Assembly (NCBI GenBank): GCA_014380365.1
Contig: JACMJZ010000031.1
Span: 62,001 to 126,000, forward strand
DNA length: 64,000 nt
Direction of reading: 5' to 3'
Source of the DNA: Pyrinomonadaceae bacterium
GTDB taxonomy: Bacteria; Acidobacteriota; Blastocatellia; Pyrinomonadales; Pyrinomonadaceae
Within the stretch, counting starts at the first letter, position 1, and each line of letters begins with the position of its first letter. This document shows positions 33,467 to 42,378 of this stretch, piece by piece. The notes under the pieces were generated by a model. It was not told the origin of the DNA. It did no database searches and saw nothing but the letters and a program-made list of their open reading frames with translations. The translations under genes and the position numbers were made by a program.

Positions 33467-34192
33467 TTATTTGCCGCGGCTGGCGATCTCCGCGGCAATG
33501 AGTGGTCGTAGCTTCTCAGGCGCCAGAGATTCAAAAGGAACCTCACGTCCGTTCATAAAGACCGTCGGCGTGCCTTTGACTCCAAGTGCGCGCGCGCGCT
33601 TGCCATCCAGGAAAATGCGATTTTGCACTGTCTCGCTGGTGAGATCCTGACGGTAGCGATCTATATTCAAACCAATTCTGGTCGCATACTCTTCGAAGAT
33701 TGGACGCACATCGAAAGCGCTTTTCCACGAATTCTGATTTGTATAGATCAAGTCGTGCATCTGCCAAAACTTTCCCTGCAAACCGGCGGCCTCGGCAGCG
33801 CGTGCGGCAGAAAGTGCGTGCTCATGTGCCGGTACCAATGGATACTCACGAAAGATCACTCGCAGGCGCGCGCCGAATTCCTTCTCCATCGTTTTTATTA
33901 CCGGGTGAAGCATCGCACACGGTGGACATTGAAAGTCGCCAAACTCTTCAAGCGTCACTGGCGCGTTAGCCGGCCCCTCGGCGTGCGGAGGATCAGCGCC
34001 GGCATCCGCAACGACCACAGGACTCGGCGCGCCAGGGGTGTTTGCCGGGTTTGGGCCAGCAATTTGTGAAACTGCCGGCGTTTCATAGCGCGCGATGGGC
34101 GCGTCGGTGCCGGAGCGCATCAGGGACCATCCGACGGCCAACGCGATGCCTAACACCGCGACAATGATCAAAAAAGGAAGAGCGCGTTTCAT
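33467..34192 (-). CDS. DsbA-family thiol oxidoreductase, membrane-anchored
   Basis: 241 residues. One N-terminal helix (ALPFLIIVAVLGIALAVGW) acts as an uncleaved anchor or signal, then a Pro/Ala-rich linker, then a thioredoxin-fold domain with the active site FGDFQCPPCAMLHP near residue 91 and cis-Pro GVKGTPTVFMNG. This is the layout of DsbA-like oxidases in bacteria that lack DsbB. Together with VKOR it forms an oxidative folding pair; CPPC and VKOR CxxC would exchange electrons in the periplasm. First gene of the redox set; the VKOR gene follows closely. Confidence 0.93.
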   Translation of the reverse strand: MKRALPFLIIVAVLGIALAVGWSLMRSGTDAPIARYETPAVSQIAGPNPANTPGAPSPVVVADAGADPPHAEGPANAPVTLEEFGDFQCPPCAMLHPVIKTMEKEFGARLRVIFREYPLVPAHEHALSAARAAEAAGLQGKFWQMHDLIYTNQNSWKSAFDVRPIFEEYATRIGLNIDRYRQDLTSETVQNRIFLDGKRARALGVKGTPTVFMNGREVPFESLAPEKLRPLIAAEIASRGK

Positions 34193-34260
34193 TTCATCGA
34201 GACCTTAATCAATTGTTCGTCAGAATTTATTCGTAAGCTGTGGAGATTGCGCCAGCGCAT

Positions 34261-34725
34261 TTACTCGATCGTATAGCCAATTGTCCTATCGAGATCCCCA
34301 TTGACATACACCTGGACCTTATATTTTCCTGACGGCCAATTTATGGGATAAATCAGATGACCATGAATGAGCTGCTCATCAGGACCTGTGGTGTAGTCAA
34401 TATCCTTGATCTTTTGATCTTTAGCGCCCCCAGCGTCAACGATCCACCACGAGAACTTCATCTCGGTACCGGGCTTTGGCTCTTTCAAAGTAGCCACACT
34501 ATGAATCTTTCGGTCACCCGGCTCGAAGGAACTGGTCTTGTCGCCCGGCTTCCCACTACCGTCGTCCTTCGCCATGTGGATTTCCTTGATAAAGATACCG
34601 GGGCCAGTTTCGACGTTAGCGTCCCCGCCGGAACTGGAGTTGGTATTTGTGTTCTTGCCAACACTGCAGGCGAGCACGACGAATACCAGAAGGCCGGCGG
34701 CGAGCCAGGCGGGATGATGTTTCAT
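34261..34725 (-). CDS. Small lipoprotein of unknown function
   Basis: 154 residues with a type II signal peptide: MKHHPAWLAAGLLVFVVLACS, lipobox VLAC, so probably lipid-anchored. After a Ser/Asn/Gly linker the body is a small beta domain (FSWWIVDAGG..., GKYKVQVYVNGDLDRTIGYTIE). The C-terminal strand pattern resembles proteins that bind a partner through an Ig-like fold, but no family is recognised. Lies between purQ (39 bp upstream) and the DsbA-like gene (68 bp downstream). Confidence 0.82.
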   Translation of the reverse strand: MKHHPAWLAAGLLVFVVLACSVGKNTNTNSSSGGDANVETGPGIFIKEIHMAKDDGSGKPGDKTSSFEPGDRKIHSVATLKEPKPGTEMKFSWWIVDAGGAKDQKIKDIDYTTGPDEQLIHGHLIYPINWPSGKYKVQVYVNGDLDRTIGYTIE

Positions 34726-34764
34726 CTCAGGTTCTCCGTAGATGCAGTTGAAAAAAGAAAGCGT

Positions 34765-35463
34765 TTACGCCACGGCAGCCAGGGTAGCTGCAAGCGAGCG
34801 AAAGATATCACGCCCGTCGCTCGAACCCAACAACTCTTCGCACGCCCGCTCGGGATGCGGCATTAACCCGAGCACGTTGCGCTCGCGACTACAAATTCCC
34901 GCAATATTATCCCGCGAACCGTTTGGGTTCGCGGCAGCAGTGACCTCTCCATTGCGGTCACAATAACGCACGACGATTCGATTCTCCTGCTCGAGCGCCT
35001 CAAACGTCGCATCGTCGCAGATGTAGTTTCCCTCGGCATGGGCAATCGGGAGTTGAAGGACGGATCCTCGTTCCATCTCGTTTGTAAAAGGCGTGTCCGA
35101 AGTCTCCACGCGCACAAAGACGTGCTCACAAATAAAATGCAGGTCGCGATTGCGGATCAAGGCACCCGGCAATAGCCCGGCCTCGCAAAGTATTTGAAAG
35201 CCGTTGCAGATGCCTAAGACAAAGCGCCCGCTCGCGGCAAATTTCTTCACCGATTCCATCACCGGGGAAAAACGCGCGAGCGCGCCGGCCCGCAAATAGT
35301 CGCCGTAGGAAAAGCCACCCGGAATAATTAAGGCATCGTAAGAATTTAATTTTGTGTCCCGGTGCCAGATGAAGTCGACCGGCTGGCCCACGTGCTTCGA
35401 GATCACGTGATAGGCATCGTGATCGCAGTTTGAGCCAGGAAAAACTATGACGCCGAATTTCAC
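34765..35463 (-). CDS. purQ: Phosphoribosylformylglycinamidine synthase subunit PurQ
   Basis: 232 residues, class I glutamine amidotransferase that hands ammonia to PurL. The nucleophile Cys is in [10 protein letters not shown] and the catalytic His in [10 protein letters not shown]. The start ATG overlaps the end of purS by 4 bp, so purS and purQ are translationally linked. Length and motifs are normal. Confidence 0.97.
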   Translation of the reverse strand: MKFGVIVFPGSNCDHDAYHVISKHVGQPVDFIWHRDTKLNSYDALIIPGGFSYGDYLRAGALARFSPVMESVKKFAASGRFVLGICNGFQILCEAGLLPGALIRNRDLHFICEHVFVRVETSDTPFTNEMERGSVLQLPIAHAEGNYICDDATFEALEQENRIVVRYCDRNGEVTAAANPNGSRDNIAGICSRERNVLGLMPHPERACEELLGSSDGRDIFRSLAATLAAVA

Positions 35464-35705
35464 GCTTCAATCTCCACTCGGTAGTCTTCAATGATCGGAT
35501 TGGAAAGCACTTCGCGCGCCATCCGGCTCACAGATTCGCGCGCCTCTTCCGGGGTACCGGAGTCGGCAAGCGCGATTTCGAAGTACTTGCCCTGGCGCAC
35601 ATCGGCGATTCCGTCGAAGCCAAGCAGCTCAACCGCATGCTGAATTGCTTTTCCCTGCGGATCGAGAATTCCCGGCTTGAGACTAACGTAGACTTTCGCT
35701 TTCAT
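35460..35705 (-). CDS. purS: Phosphoribosylformylglycinamidine synthase subunit PurS
   Basis: 81 residues, the small bridging subunit that joins PurQ and PurL. The pattern [26 protein letters not shown] and [22 protein letters not shown] is typical. It overlaps purQ by 4 bp and follows purB by 123 bp containing a long inverted repeat. Confidence 0.96.
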   Translation of the reverse strand: MKAKVYVSLKPGILDPQGKAIQHAVELLGFDGIADVRQGKYFEIALADSGTPEEARESVSRMAREVLSNPIIEDYRVEIEA

Positions 35706-35756
35706 ATCGTTTTGCTTTCATACTAAGACATCGCTGCCCATTGTGTCGCCACAAGC

Positions 35757-35845
35757 AGAAGCCCGACCGTTAGGGAGGGCTCTACGGAACCGCAACGCGG
35801 ATGCTTCAGAAGCTTAAAAAAGCCCTCCCTAACGGTCGGGCTTCT
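35757..35845. repeat. Perfect 25-bp inverted repeat between purB and purS (agaagcccgaccgttaggga)
   Basis: Arms 35757-35781 and 35821-35845 are exact complements with a 39-nt loop. The second arm is the 3' end of purB and codes its last residues (KKPDR) and TAG. Related arms occur at 60537-60657 (20 of 25 positions shared), so it is a dispersed repeat. A hairpin in the transcript could weaken read-through into purS. Confidence 0.92.
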
Positions 35846-37145
35846 TCTCGGACTCACCGAATACTCGTTCAAAGATCACGCCGACATTTCTTAGATAAGT
35901 GTCGAGTTGAAACACGGCATCAATCTCAGCGGCAGACAGATGGGAGTTAATGTCAGCATCGCTTCTCAGCAACTCCTGAAAGTTTTCGTTCCCATCCCAC
36001 ACCCGCATTGCGTTTCTTTGCACCGATTCATAAGCGGTTTCGCGCGAAACGCCTTTTTGCGTAAGCGCGAGAAGCAGTTGGCCGCTGAAGACGAGGCCCC
36101 TGGTCGCTTGCAGGTTCTGAAGCATACGCTCGGCATGGACGACCAATCCGGCAATCAACGACGTCGCCTTATGCAGCATGTAATCCAGGGCAACACTCGA
36201 ATCAGGCAGGACTACGCGTTCAGCCGAAGAGTGTGAGATGTCTCGCTCGTGCCAGAGCGCGACATTCTCAAGTCCAACCAAACTGTTGGCCCTGACGATG
36301 CGCGCCATGCCGCAGATGCGTTCTGAAATTATCGGATTACGCTTGTGCGGCATCGCGCTCGAACCCTTCTGGCCGACAGTAAAGCGTTCCTGAGCTTCGC
36401 CAACTTCGGTTCGCTGCCAGTGGCGAACATTGAGGGCAAACTTATCAAGCGAGGAGGCGATAATGGCCAGCGTACTCAAAAACTCGGCATAGCTGTCACG
36501 CTGAATAATCTGCGTGGAGACGGGCGCGTACCTGAGACCCAGGCGCTCGCAAACTCTCTCCTCAACCACCGGATCGAGCAGTGCGAAAGCGCCCACGGCG
36601 CCGCTGATCTTCCCCACCGCCACCGCCTGGCGCGCGCGCTTCAGACGTTTGCGGTTGCGACGCATTTCGTCGTACCAGAGGGCGAAGGTGAGTCCGAAGG
36701 AAGTAGGCTCAGCGTGGATCCCGTGGGTGCGGCCAATCTGAGGAGTGTCCTTAAACTCAAACGCACGACGCTGCAACACCTCCATTAACGCATCGACTTT
36801 CGCGAGCAGAAGATCGCAGGCATCTCCCAAGAGCAGGGCGTTAGCAGTGTCAACCACATCTGAAGACGTCAGACCGTAATGAACAAAGCGCGAGGCCTCG
36901 CCAATGTTTTCCGCGAGGTTGGTGGTAAAGGCGATGACGTCGTGGTTGGTAGTCTTTTCAATCTCACTGATACGCGCGACTGAAAACTTCGCGCGCACTT
37001 TGATTTGTTCGAGCGCATCGCCGGGAATGGTTCCCATCTCCGCGTGGACTTCGCAGACAGCAATCTCCACGTCCAGCCACTTCTGGAATCTGCTCTGTTC
37101 GCTCCAGAGCGCGCCCATCTCAGGCAATGTGTATCGTTCGATCAT
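35829..37145 (-). CDS. purB: Adenylosuccinate lyase
   Basis: 438 residues of the fumarase/aspartase superfamily. It cleaves SAICAR and adenylosuccinate in purine synthesis. The family signature GSSAMPHKRNPIISERICG is near residues 260-280 and carries the flexible catalytic Ser; GRTHGIHAEPTSFG holds the other catalytic region. The length is normal apart from the last residues, KKPDR, which come from the inverted repeat. It precedes purS-purQ on the same strand. Confidence 0.96.
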   Translation of the reverse strand: MIERYTLPEMGALWSEQSRFQKWLDVEIAVCEVHAEMGTIPGDALEQIKVRAKFSVARISEIEKTTNHDVIAFTTNLAENIGEASRFVHYGLTSSDVVDTANALLLGDACDLLLAKVDALMEVLQRRAFEFKDTPQIGRTHGIHAEPTSFGLTFALWYDEMRRNRKRLKRARQAVAVGKISGAVGAFALLDPVVEERVCERLGLRYAPVSTQIIQRDSYAEFLSTLAIIASSLDKFALNVRHWQRTEVGEAQERFTVGQKGSSAMPHKRNPIISERICGMARIVRANSLVGLENVALWHERDISHSSAERVVLPDSSVALDYMLHKATSLIAGLVVHAERMLQNLQATRGLVFSGQLLLALTQKGVSRETAYESVQRNAMRVWDGNENFQELLRSDADINSHLSAAEIDAVFQLDTYLRNVGVIFERVFGESEKKPDR

Positions 37146-37205
37146 TTTCGGGTGTCGGGTGTCGCGTGTCGGGTATCAGGTAAGCCGGCACCTGATCCCC
37201 GGCAC
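37146..37205. repeat. Short gggtgtc/ggcacct repeat next to purB start
   Basis: cgggtgtcgggtgtcgcgtg followed by ggtatcaggt and its near complement ggcacctgatccc. A simple-sequence dispersed repeat; it fills the gap between the lipoprotein gene and purB and includes the purB leader. Confidence 0.6.
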
Positions 37206-37619
37206 CTATTTTAGTGCCGTTGAGTTAACAAAGTAACGAGCGAGCAGCCACTGGCGATCGCGTTCAACCAGCGTAAAGGTCTCCATCCCTTCGCCGTTCT
37301 GAAACCGTGCGCGATAGGTAATAATGTAGGCCCGCCCCTTCAGTGGCCCACCAGAATTCTCTTGTTCGGTTGCCGACTGCAGAACTCTGTTTTCAAAGAC
37401 GCCAAGCTTCGAGCGCAACGTTTTGAAAGTTGAGACAGATTGTTCCAGTGTCGCATCCTGTCGCCAAAGTTCTGACGCTTCGTTATAAATCTTTTCGTAA
37501 CGCTCGCCCGCGATGTCGTCGCCGACGGAACTGATCGTTGACTCAACCTCGGGCGGAACGCTCCGGCGTTCCACATTCGACCCGCAAGCAAAACTCAAAA
37601 CAGCAACGATCAGAACCAC
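37206..37619 (-). CDS. Small lipoprotein of unknown function (DUF4019-like)
   Basis: The ORF runs to 37820, but its first 65 codons translate an intergenic inverted repeat. A GTG at 37619 gives 137 residues starting with a short hydrophobic stretch and lipobox-like VLSFACGS, a good lipoprotein signal. The body has helices (GERYEKIYNEASELWRQDA) and ends in strands ARFQNGEGMETFTLVERDRQWLLARYFVNS, similar to DUF4019/DUF3887 domains of unknown role. The start is uncertain because no ribosome binding site is clear. Confidence 0.65.
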   Translation of the reverse strand: MVLIVAVLSFACGSNVERRSVPPEVESTISSVGDDIAGERYEKIYNEASELWRQDATLEQSVSTFKTLRSKLGVFENRVLQSATEQENSGGPLKGRAYIITYRARFQNGEGMETFTLVERDRQWLLARYFVNSTALK

Positions 37620-37638
37620 TGGGTACCGGTGCAGTTTG

Positions 37639-37732
37639 CTTTGCGGCGCTTTGCGAACCCTTTGCGGCCTTTGCGGTAAACGTGCAAGAAGGACCGCAAA
37701 GTTCGCAAAGTAAGTCGCAAAGTTGCGCAAAG
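37639..37732. repeat. ctttgcgg-type inverted repeat, second copy
   Basis: Arms 37639-37676 (ctttgcggcgctttgcg...) and 37694-37732 (ccgcaaagttcgcaaag...) pair imperfectly. Same family as 23743-23857. It lies between the MBL-fold gene and the lipoprotein gene and creates the false N-terminal extension of the latter. Confidence 0.85.
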
Positions 37733-37804
37733 AGAATCTAGCCCAATTCCAAACAGCACCAGTACCAACCAGCGCTTTTATCCTTCCGCCTTCATCCCTT
37801 ATCC

Positions 37805-38629
37805 CTACACCTCGATCCATGGAGTTGGCTCCTTGGGAAACGACAAACTGATTTGCGTGTCGGTATGAAATAGTGGGAAACGCTCCTGCAACGCAACTTC
37901 GGCGTTAATCTTTGCCAGGTAGGGATTGTTCGCGCGCGCCGAAAGATGCGCCAGCACCAGATGCCGGGCGACGCCGTCAAAGCCTTCGCGAATCCAGTCG
38001 GCCACGTCTTCGTTCGAGAGATGACCGAGGCGCGAGAGAATTCGCTGTTTCAGTTCCCAGGGGTAGACGTCACAAGCCTTCAGCATGTCGCGGCTGTGAT
38101 TCGACTCCATCACAATCGCCGCGCAACCACGTAGGCGCTCGCTCACCAGCGTCGTGATGTGGCCGAAGTCCATCAAGGTCGCAATCTTTACGCCCTGATG
38201 AGTTGCCGTGAATCCGAAATTGTCCACCGCGTCGTGGGGAATAGTGAAGGGATGAAAATCGATTTCGCCGATGCAGAAGTCCCGGCTTGATTCAATCTGC
38301 TCCACGCGGTCGCGCAACGCCTTGGCACGTTTGCGAGGCTCCTCATTGCTCACATTGAAGCGCTCGCTGACGTAGGCATCGTGAGTTTTCGCGGAAATGT
38401 AGACCGGGCAATCAACTGTGCGGAGCAGCACGCGCAGGCCACCTGCGTGGTCCCCGTGTTCGTGCGTTACCAGAACGGCATCGAGCCGCTGGACGTCTTC
38501 GCCGACCAGCGCGAGTCGACGCGCAATCTCCTTCGCGCTGAGGCCGGCGTCAACGAGAACACGAGTCTCGCCTGCAACGATCAAGACTGCATTACCGGTT
38601 GATCCGCTGCCGAGAACGGTAAGTTTCAT
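37805..38629 (-). CDS. MBL-fold metallo-hydrolase, YycJ/WalJ-like
   Basis: 274 residues with the metallo-beta-lactamase metal motif THEHGDHAGG near residues 55-64, after the N-terminal TVLGSGSTGNAVLI that is typical of the YycJ group; later His residues in IPHDAVDNF and VMESNHSRDM fit the rest of the zinc site. Members are predicted DNA- or RNA-processing hydrolases; a function here is not established. The start ATG 38629 is in a good position. Upstream of purB on the same strand. Confidence 0.92.
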   Translation of the reverse strand: MKLTVLGSGSTGNAVLIVAGETRVLVDAGLSAKEIARRLALVGEDVQRLDAVLVTHEHGDHAGGLRVLLRTVDCPVYISAKTHDAYVSERFNVSNEEPRKRAKALRDRVEQIESSRDFCIGEIDFHPFTIPHDAVDNFGFTATHQGVKIATLMDFGHITTLVSERLRGCAAIVMESNHSRDMLKACDVYPWELKQRILSRLGHLSNEDVADWIREGFDGVARHLVLAHLSARANNPYLAKINAEVALQERFPLFHTDTQISLSFPKEPTPWIEV

Positions 38630-38718
38630 GTTTAGGAATTAGGAACTAAAGCGCGTACTAACTAAGAAGTGTAGAAGAAAAATTTTAGCACCGAACGTGA
38701 GAAACGGCTACCGCGTGT

Positions 38719-39054
38719 CTAACTCCTGGGCGCGATATAACTTCGCCTTGCCTTGAATACCAATTTCGTTTTGGGTTTCTTAATGGCCGGCGCTAAATCA
38801 AGCTTCAGCTTTCGTACAGTGCCGTCACGCTTCTTGTTGCTTGAGACGAACCCCATGTTATAGCGGCTGCGCAGGTGTTCGATCAGCGTCTGAAAAGTCG
38901 TATCGAGCTTTTGCAGCTTTTCAGAGAGCACTTCGCCGCCCGTTTCATTAGCGAGCGTATGGACATCCATATAGTCCAAGCCGCCAACCTTGGTTAGTCG
39001 CGTGGCCAGGGTCCTGATCCCGTCCTCCAGACGCTGGTGTTTGACTTTGGGAAT
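38719..39054 (-). pseudogene. C-terminal remnant of a VWA-related (TIGR03436-like) protein
   Basis: The frame is open from a stop at 39055-39057 down to 38719. The sequence TLANETGGEVL, LIEHLRSRYNMGFVSSN, DGTVRKLKLDL and ARRSYIAPRS matches the C-terminal third of the VWA-related family common in Acidobacteriota (TGG motif, LR-RY-LG, R-GY-APR). The VWA domain itself and a start are missing, so this is a truncated gene, not an 86-aa protein. Confidence 0.7.
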
Positions 39055-39057
39055 TTA

Positions 39058-39245
39058 GAGATCATCAGCGGACAAGCTGCTGGCGACGGCGGTCTGCGGA
39101 GGATGCAGGGTACATTCCGAATATCTGATCGGCAAGCGCTGTTTCGCCCCTCCACGACAAAGCGCGCGACCCAACCCCGGACATTAGCGGCGCGCACCGC
39201 TTGTAGCGATTTACGGTGAACCAGCGGCGGCTGGATCAGAAACGG
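39058..39245 (-). pseudogene. Possible remnant of a TonB C-terminal domain
   Basis: One frame reads QPPLVHRKSLQAVRAANVRG then WVARFVVEG, resembling the YP--A-AARV-G-V-V-VVVDE start of TonB C-terminal domains; after that the match moves to other frames and stops. It is decayed at best. It lies between the VWA remnant and the 467-aa gene. Confidence 0.3.
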
Positions 39246-39247
39246 TT

Positions 39248-40651
39248 TTACGGTTTCTTCTGTCGCGTCCAGTCTCGGCATTTGGCGCACGATCCGTTCG
39301 GCTCCGTAATCACTAGTTTGATATCGCTGATATTACCTTTTGGCGATACCTCGATCGGTTCAGCATGGCGCTGGCCGCTACCGGGACCACCGACATTAAC
39401 GTGAGCACGCAGCAGGTATCGCAGCCCTTCGAGTACGGTGAGAGAGAAGTGGCCATCCGGGGTGACCTTTGCATCGCCTGCGTGACACGAGGAGCCTTCC
39501 GCGTGTTCCACCTCTTCGAAGCAGAGATTGGCATTGGGGACCGGTTTTCCATCCGGCCAGACTACGGACCCTTCAATGGTTCTTGGATCAAGTTTCCCCG
39601 GGAGCTGTAAGTCGTAACCTTCAAGAGTCTGGCCTTCGGTGATCGCAATCACCGCCGCCTGGGTTGGGTCCGAAGTGCCTGGATGAAACGTCCGAGGATA
39701 AGCGAAAGTAGGCTCCGCCAGCCGACTAAGCCTGATCCCGAGCAAATAATTAGCCGGCGGAATGGATCTGAAGACGAACCGTCCCTTCTCGTCTGTGTAG
39801 GCGGAGAGGTGGTTTCTTTGATACCGCTGGTTTATCTGGTCAGGAGGAACGAGGTCTACCCTGATCTTTGCTGCCGGCTCGCCGTTCTCGTCGATGACCT
39901 TGCCGCTAAGCGAAGTATTTGTCTCCAGGGTGAAGCCCACCACCGCGCAACCCTTGTCCTGGACCTCGATGCCGCGCTCAGCCGCGTATATCCAGAGACC
40001 ATCGGGCACTGTCAGTCGCACCTTGTACTTGCCGGACGGTAAGCCCGTGACGCGGTATTGCCCGCTGCTATCTGTCACGCTTTCAACGCTCCTACCATTC
40101 CCCTCAACGATGACACGAATCCCACTCGCTGGGGCAAGAGGCTGATATGAGACATCGGCCTTGACGCGCTGGTAACGATTAACTACACCGGATATCGTCG
40201 CTCCCGCTTCGGCCTTCGCTAAGTTTCGGATGTACTCCAAATCCTCTCCGGCCTCTGGCAGTGGCCGCGTCCGGCTGCAAATGCCGGCATATAGTCTGTT
40301 GTCTTTCGGGTTGCGGTAGGCATAGACGAGATAACTATTACCTACTTTGAAAGGGTAGCCACAGTCGCCTCCGCCATTGCCTGTGATCGCTTCTATCAAT
40401 CTGCCGGAGGCGCCGCGAAAAGACTCACTGACGGCGAAGCGCACTAACTTCTGAGGGTAGCCTCGAAGATGTTCATCGTCGATGGTAGTTGAAGTTATCT
40501 CGATGACCTCACCGGTGAAGACGGCTGATGTTGTCCAGTACGCCTGGCACGGCGGCCCAGGACCCATGCATGAACAGGCACTGACCGTTTGGGTTAACCA
40601 CGTCAGTGAAGCAAAGACAATTAATACAATGAGGGCGAACCGTGAACGCAT
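39248..40651 (-). CDS. Exported protein with NTR/TIMP-like and carboxypeptidase-regulatory-like domains
   Basis: 467 residues with a signal peptide (FALIVLIVFASLTWLTQTVSA) followed at once by CSCMGPGPPCQAYWTTSAVFTG, the Cys-rich start of a netrin/TIMP-like OB fold (to about residue 135; further Cys at GGGDCGYPF and AGICSRTR). Three beta-sandwich repeats of the carboxypeptidase-regulatory type follow (ISGVVNRYQ..., LSGKVIDENGEPAA..., IEGSVVWPDGKPV...). Start at ATG 40651 with AGGAG upstream. Probably secreted or surface-exposed. It follows the TPR gene by 11 bp, so both likely belong to one transcript. The role is unknown. Confidence 0.88.
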   Translation of the reverse strand: MRSRFALIVLIVFASLTWLTQTVSACSCMGPGPPCQAYWTTSAVFTGEVIEITSTTIDDEHLRGYPQKLVRFAVSESFRGASGRLIEAITGNGGGDCGYPFKVGNSYLVYAYRNPKDNRLYAGICSRTRPLPEAGEDLEYIRNLAKAEAGATISGVVNRYQRVKADVSYQPLAPASGIRVIVEGNGRSVESVTDSSGQYRVTGLPSGKYKVRLTVPDGLWIYAAERGIEVQDKGCAVVGFTLETNTSLSGKVIDENGEPAAKIRVDLVPPDQINQRYQRNHLSAYTDEKGRFVFRSIPPANYLLGIRLSRLAEPTFAYPRTFHPGTSDPTQAAVIAITEGQTLEGYDLQLPGKLDPRTIEGSVVWPDGKPVPNANLCFEEVEHAEGSSCHAGDAKVTPDGHFSLTVLEGLRYLLRAHVNVGGPGSGQRHAEPIEVSPKGNISDIKLVITEPNGSCAKCRDWTRQKKP

Positions 40652-40662
40652 ATTTACTACTC

Positions 40663-42378
40663 CTATTTCGTACTCGCGGAGGCCTTTACGTTCACATTGC
40701 CGAGGAATGCTTTTGCCTCCGCGATCTCGGGCCTGACGCTATCGGAGTTGCGGGACAGCGCCAGGAGTTTTGCGTAGTAAGTCCTCGCTTTCTTTTGGTC
40801 TGCCGCAAGCTTGCTTTGATCTGATGCGAGTTTGGCAGCACGCGCGGCACCGTAGAGCCCATTGAACCGATTGGGCGCGGTGCGAAGCGAAGTCTCGAAT
40901 TCCTGCAAGGCCGCCGTCGGTTGCTTCAACTCCAGCAGTAACTCGCCGAGTTGCTCGCGTGCTGGAAGAATCGACCCAGGCGTGACGGGATGTTTTTCAG
41001 TGGCGTCGTCCAACTCCGCCGCTGCGCGCATCAGCCTGAGCGATTCGTCGTGCTTGCCTTCAGCGTGAGCCAGCCAGGCCGAGGCAACCTGACGCTCGAT
41101 CTCAACCTGTTTGCCCCAATCGTAACCGCCTTTCGCGTCACCGAGCGTCTGCCGAATGGCGGCTAGTTTCTCTACCTCCTGACGCGCCGCAGCCGCATCG
41201 CCCGTCCGCGCGGCCCCAATCGCGCGCGCGAAGTGGATGTGGGCTTCCGCCCAACGGAATCGCTGCCACGGGAACTCGCCCAAAGCGCCTTGGGGCAATT
41301 CCAATTTGGCCGCTTCATTCCATTGGCGCCGTTCGAGCGCATAGCGCGCGGGGACAGCCGTGAAGGAATAGGCCACCTTGAAATTTTCCGGCTCGGCTTT
41401 CTGAGTCCTCTTCAGCTCATCGAGCACTCCGCGCGCCTGTTTGTCCTGCGCGCCCTGCAAGTAGGCGTAAGCCAAATAGTCCATCGCGTGAAACTGCTCA
41501 TCCCACACGCCGGTCATTCGGTTTCTGACGGCATAAGCCTTCGCCGACGCTTTGGCGTCGAGGTTCGACTTTACCGCTTCCTGCCAAAAACCAAGCCGCG
41601 TGAAAATGTGTGAAGGCATGTGCTGCGCGTGTGCAGACGCGGGCGCGATCTTCGCGTAGCGCCGCGCGGCAGGCAGGGCGTGATGCGCCAACGCCGGGTA
41701 GTCGTAGCCGTGAATCAGGTAGTGGACGACGCCGGGATGCTGCGGCTCACGCGCCAGTACGCGGTTCAAGATCTGAGCCGCCTTCTTTTCGTTTACGTAG
41801 CTCTTATCATTGGCCGACATCCCAGCCGCGATGAGAGTCAGCGCATGGAAGACGCCGGCTTCGCGGTCTGACGGATAGCGCAGGTGAAGCTGCTCCATCG
41901 CTCTGTTGTAAGCGGCGGCGCGCGTTTTATGATCGATCTTATCGGAGTCCCTGTAGAAAGCTTCGATGGCTGCGATGTAGTCTCGCTCGCGCCCGGTCCG
42001 TGCGCCGACGCTCTTTGCCTTTTCGACAGCGCTCAATCCCTTCTGCAACTCTGCCGCGGTAGGCGGAGTCCAGATCGGGTGGTAGTTGCTCATCGCGATG
42101 CCCCAGTAACCCATGCCGCAGCGCGGGTCGGTAACGGTCACTTCGGTGAAAGCCCTCTCAGCCTCTTCATACTCGAAGGAATGCAGCCACGCGACTGCGC
42201 GATTGAATTGCCCCTGGGCTTTGGGGCTACAGGAGATGGTGAAGTTCACCCGCCCGGCCTCTTCCGAAGGGCCGTGTTCGTGCTGGTGTGGCTGTTGCGC
42301 TTGGGCAGAGCGCGTGTGACAGAGAACGGCTATCAGCGTTACGGTTAGTAACAAGACGACCAGAAGCGTGCGTTTCAT
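40663..42378 (-). CDS. Exported TPR-repeat protein
   Basis: 571 residues. Signal peptide MKRTLLVVLLLTVTLIAVLC...AQAQQ, a His-rich stretch (HQHEHG), then TPR-like helices through the chain. The conserved block HYLIHGYDYPALAHHALPAARRYAKIAPASAHAQHMPSHIF lies around residues 220-260 and is a family hallmark I know from many environmental bacteria without a defined role. Strong ribosome binding site GAAGGAGG before ATG 42378. Followed by the NTR-domain gene with 11 bp between. Confidence 0.9.
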   Translation of the reverse strand: MKRTLLVVLLLTVTLIAVLCHTRSAQAQQPHQHEHGPSEEAGRVNFTISCSPKAQGQFNRAVAWLHSFEYEEAERAFTEVTVTDPRCGMGYWGIAMSNYHPIWTPPTAAELQKGLSAVEKAKSVGARTGRERDYIAAIEAFYRDSDKIDHKTRAAAYNRAMEQLHLRYPSDREAGVFHALTLIAAGMSANDKSYVNEKKAAQILNRVLAREPQHPGVVHYLIHGYDYPALAHHALPAARRYAKIAPASAHAQHMPSHIFTRLGFWQEAVKSNLDAKASAKAYAVRNRMTGVWDEQFHAMDYLAYAYLQGAQDKQARGVLDELKRTQKAEPENFKVAYSFTAVPARYALERRQWNEAAKLELPQGALGEFPWQRFRWAEAHIHFARAIGAARTGDAAAARQEVEKLAAIRQTLGDAKGGYDWGKQVEIERQVASAWLAHAEGKHDESLRLMRAAAELDDATEKHPVTPGSILPAREQLGELLLELKQPTAALQEFETSLRTAPNRFNGLYGAARAAKLASDQSKLAADQKKARTYYAKLLALSRNSDSVRPEIAEAKAFLGNVNVKASASTK

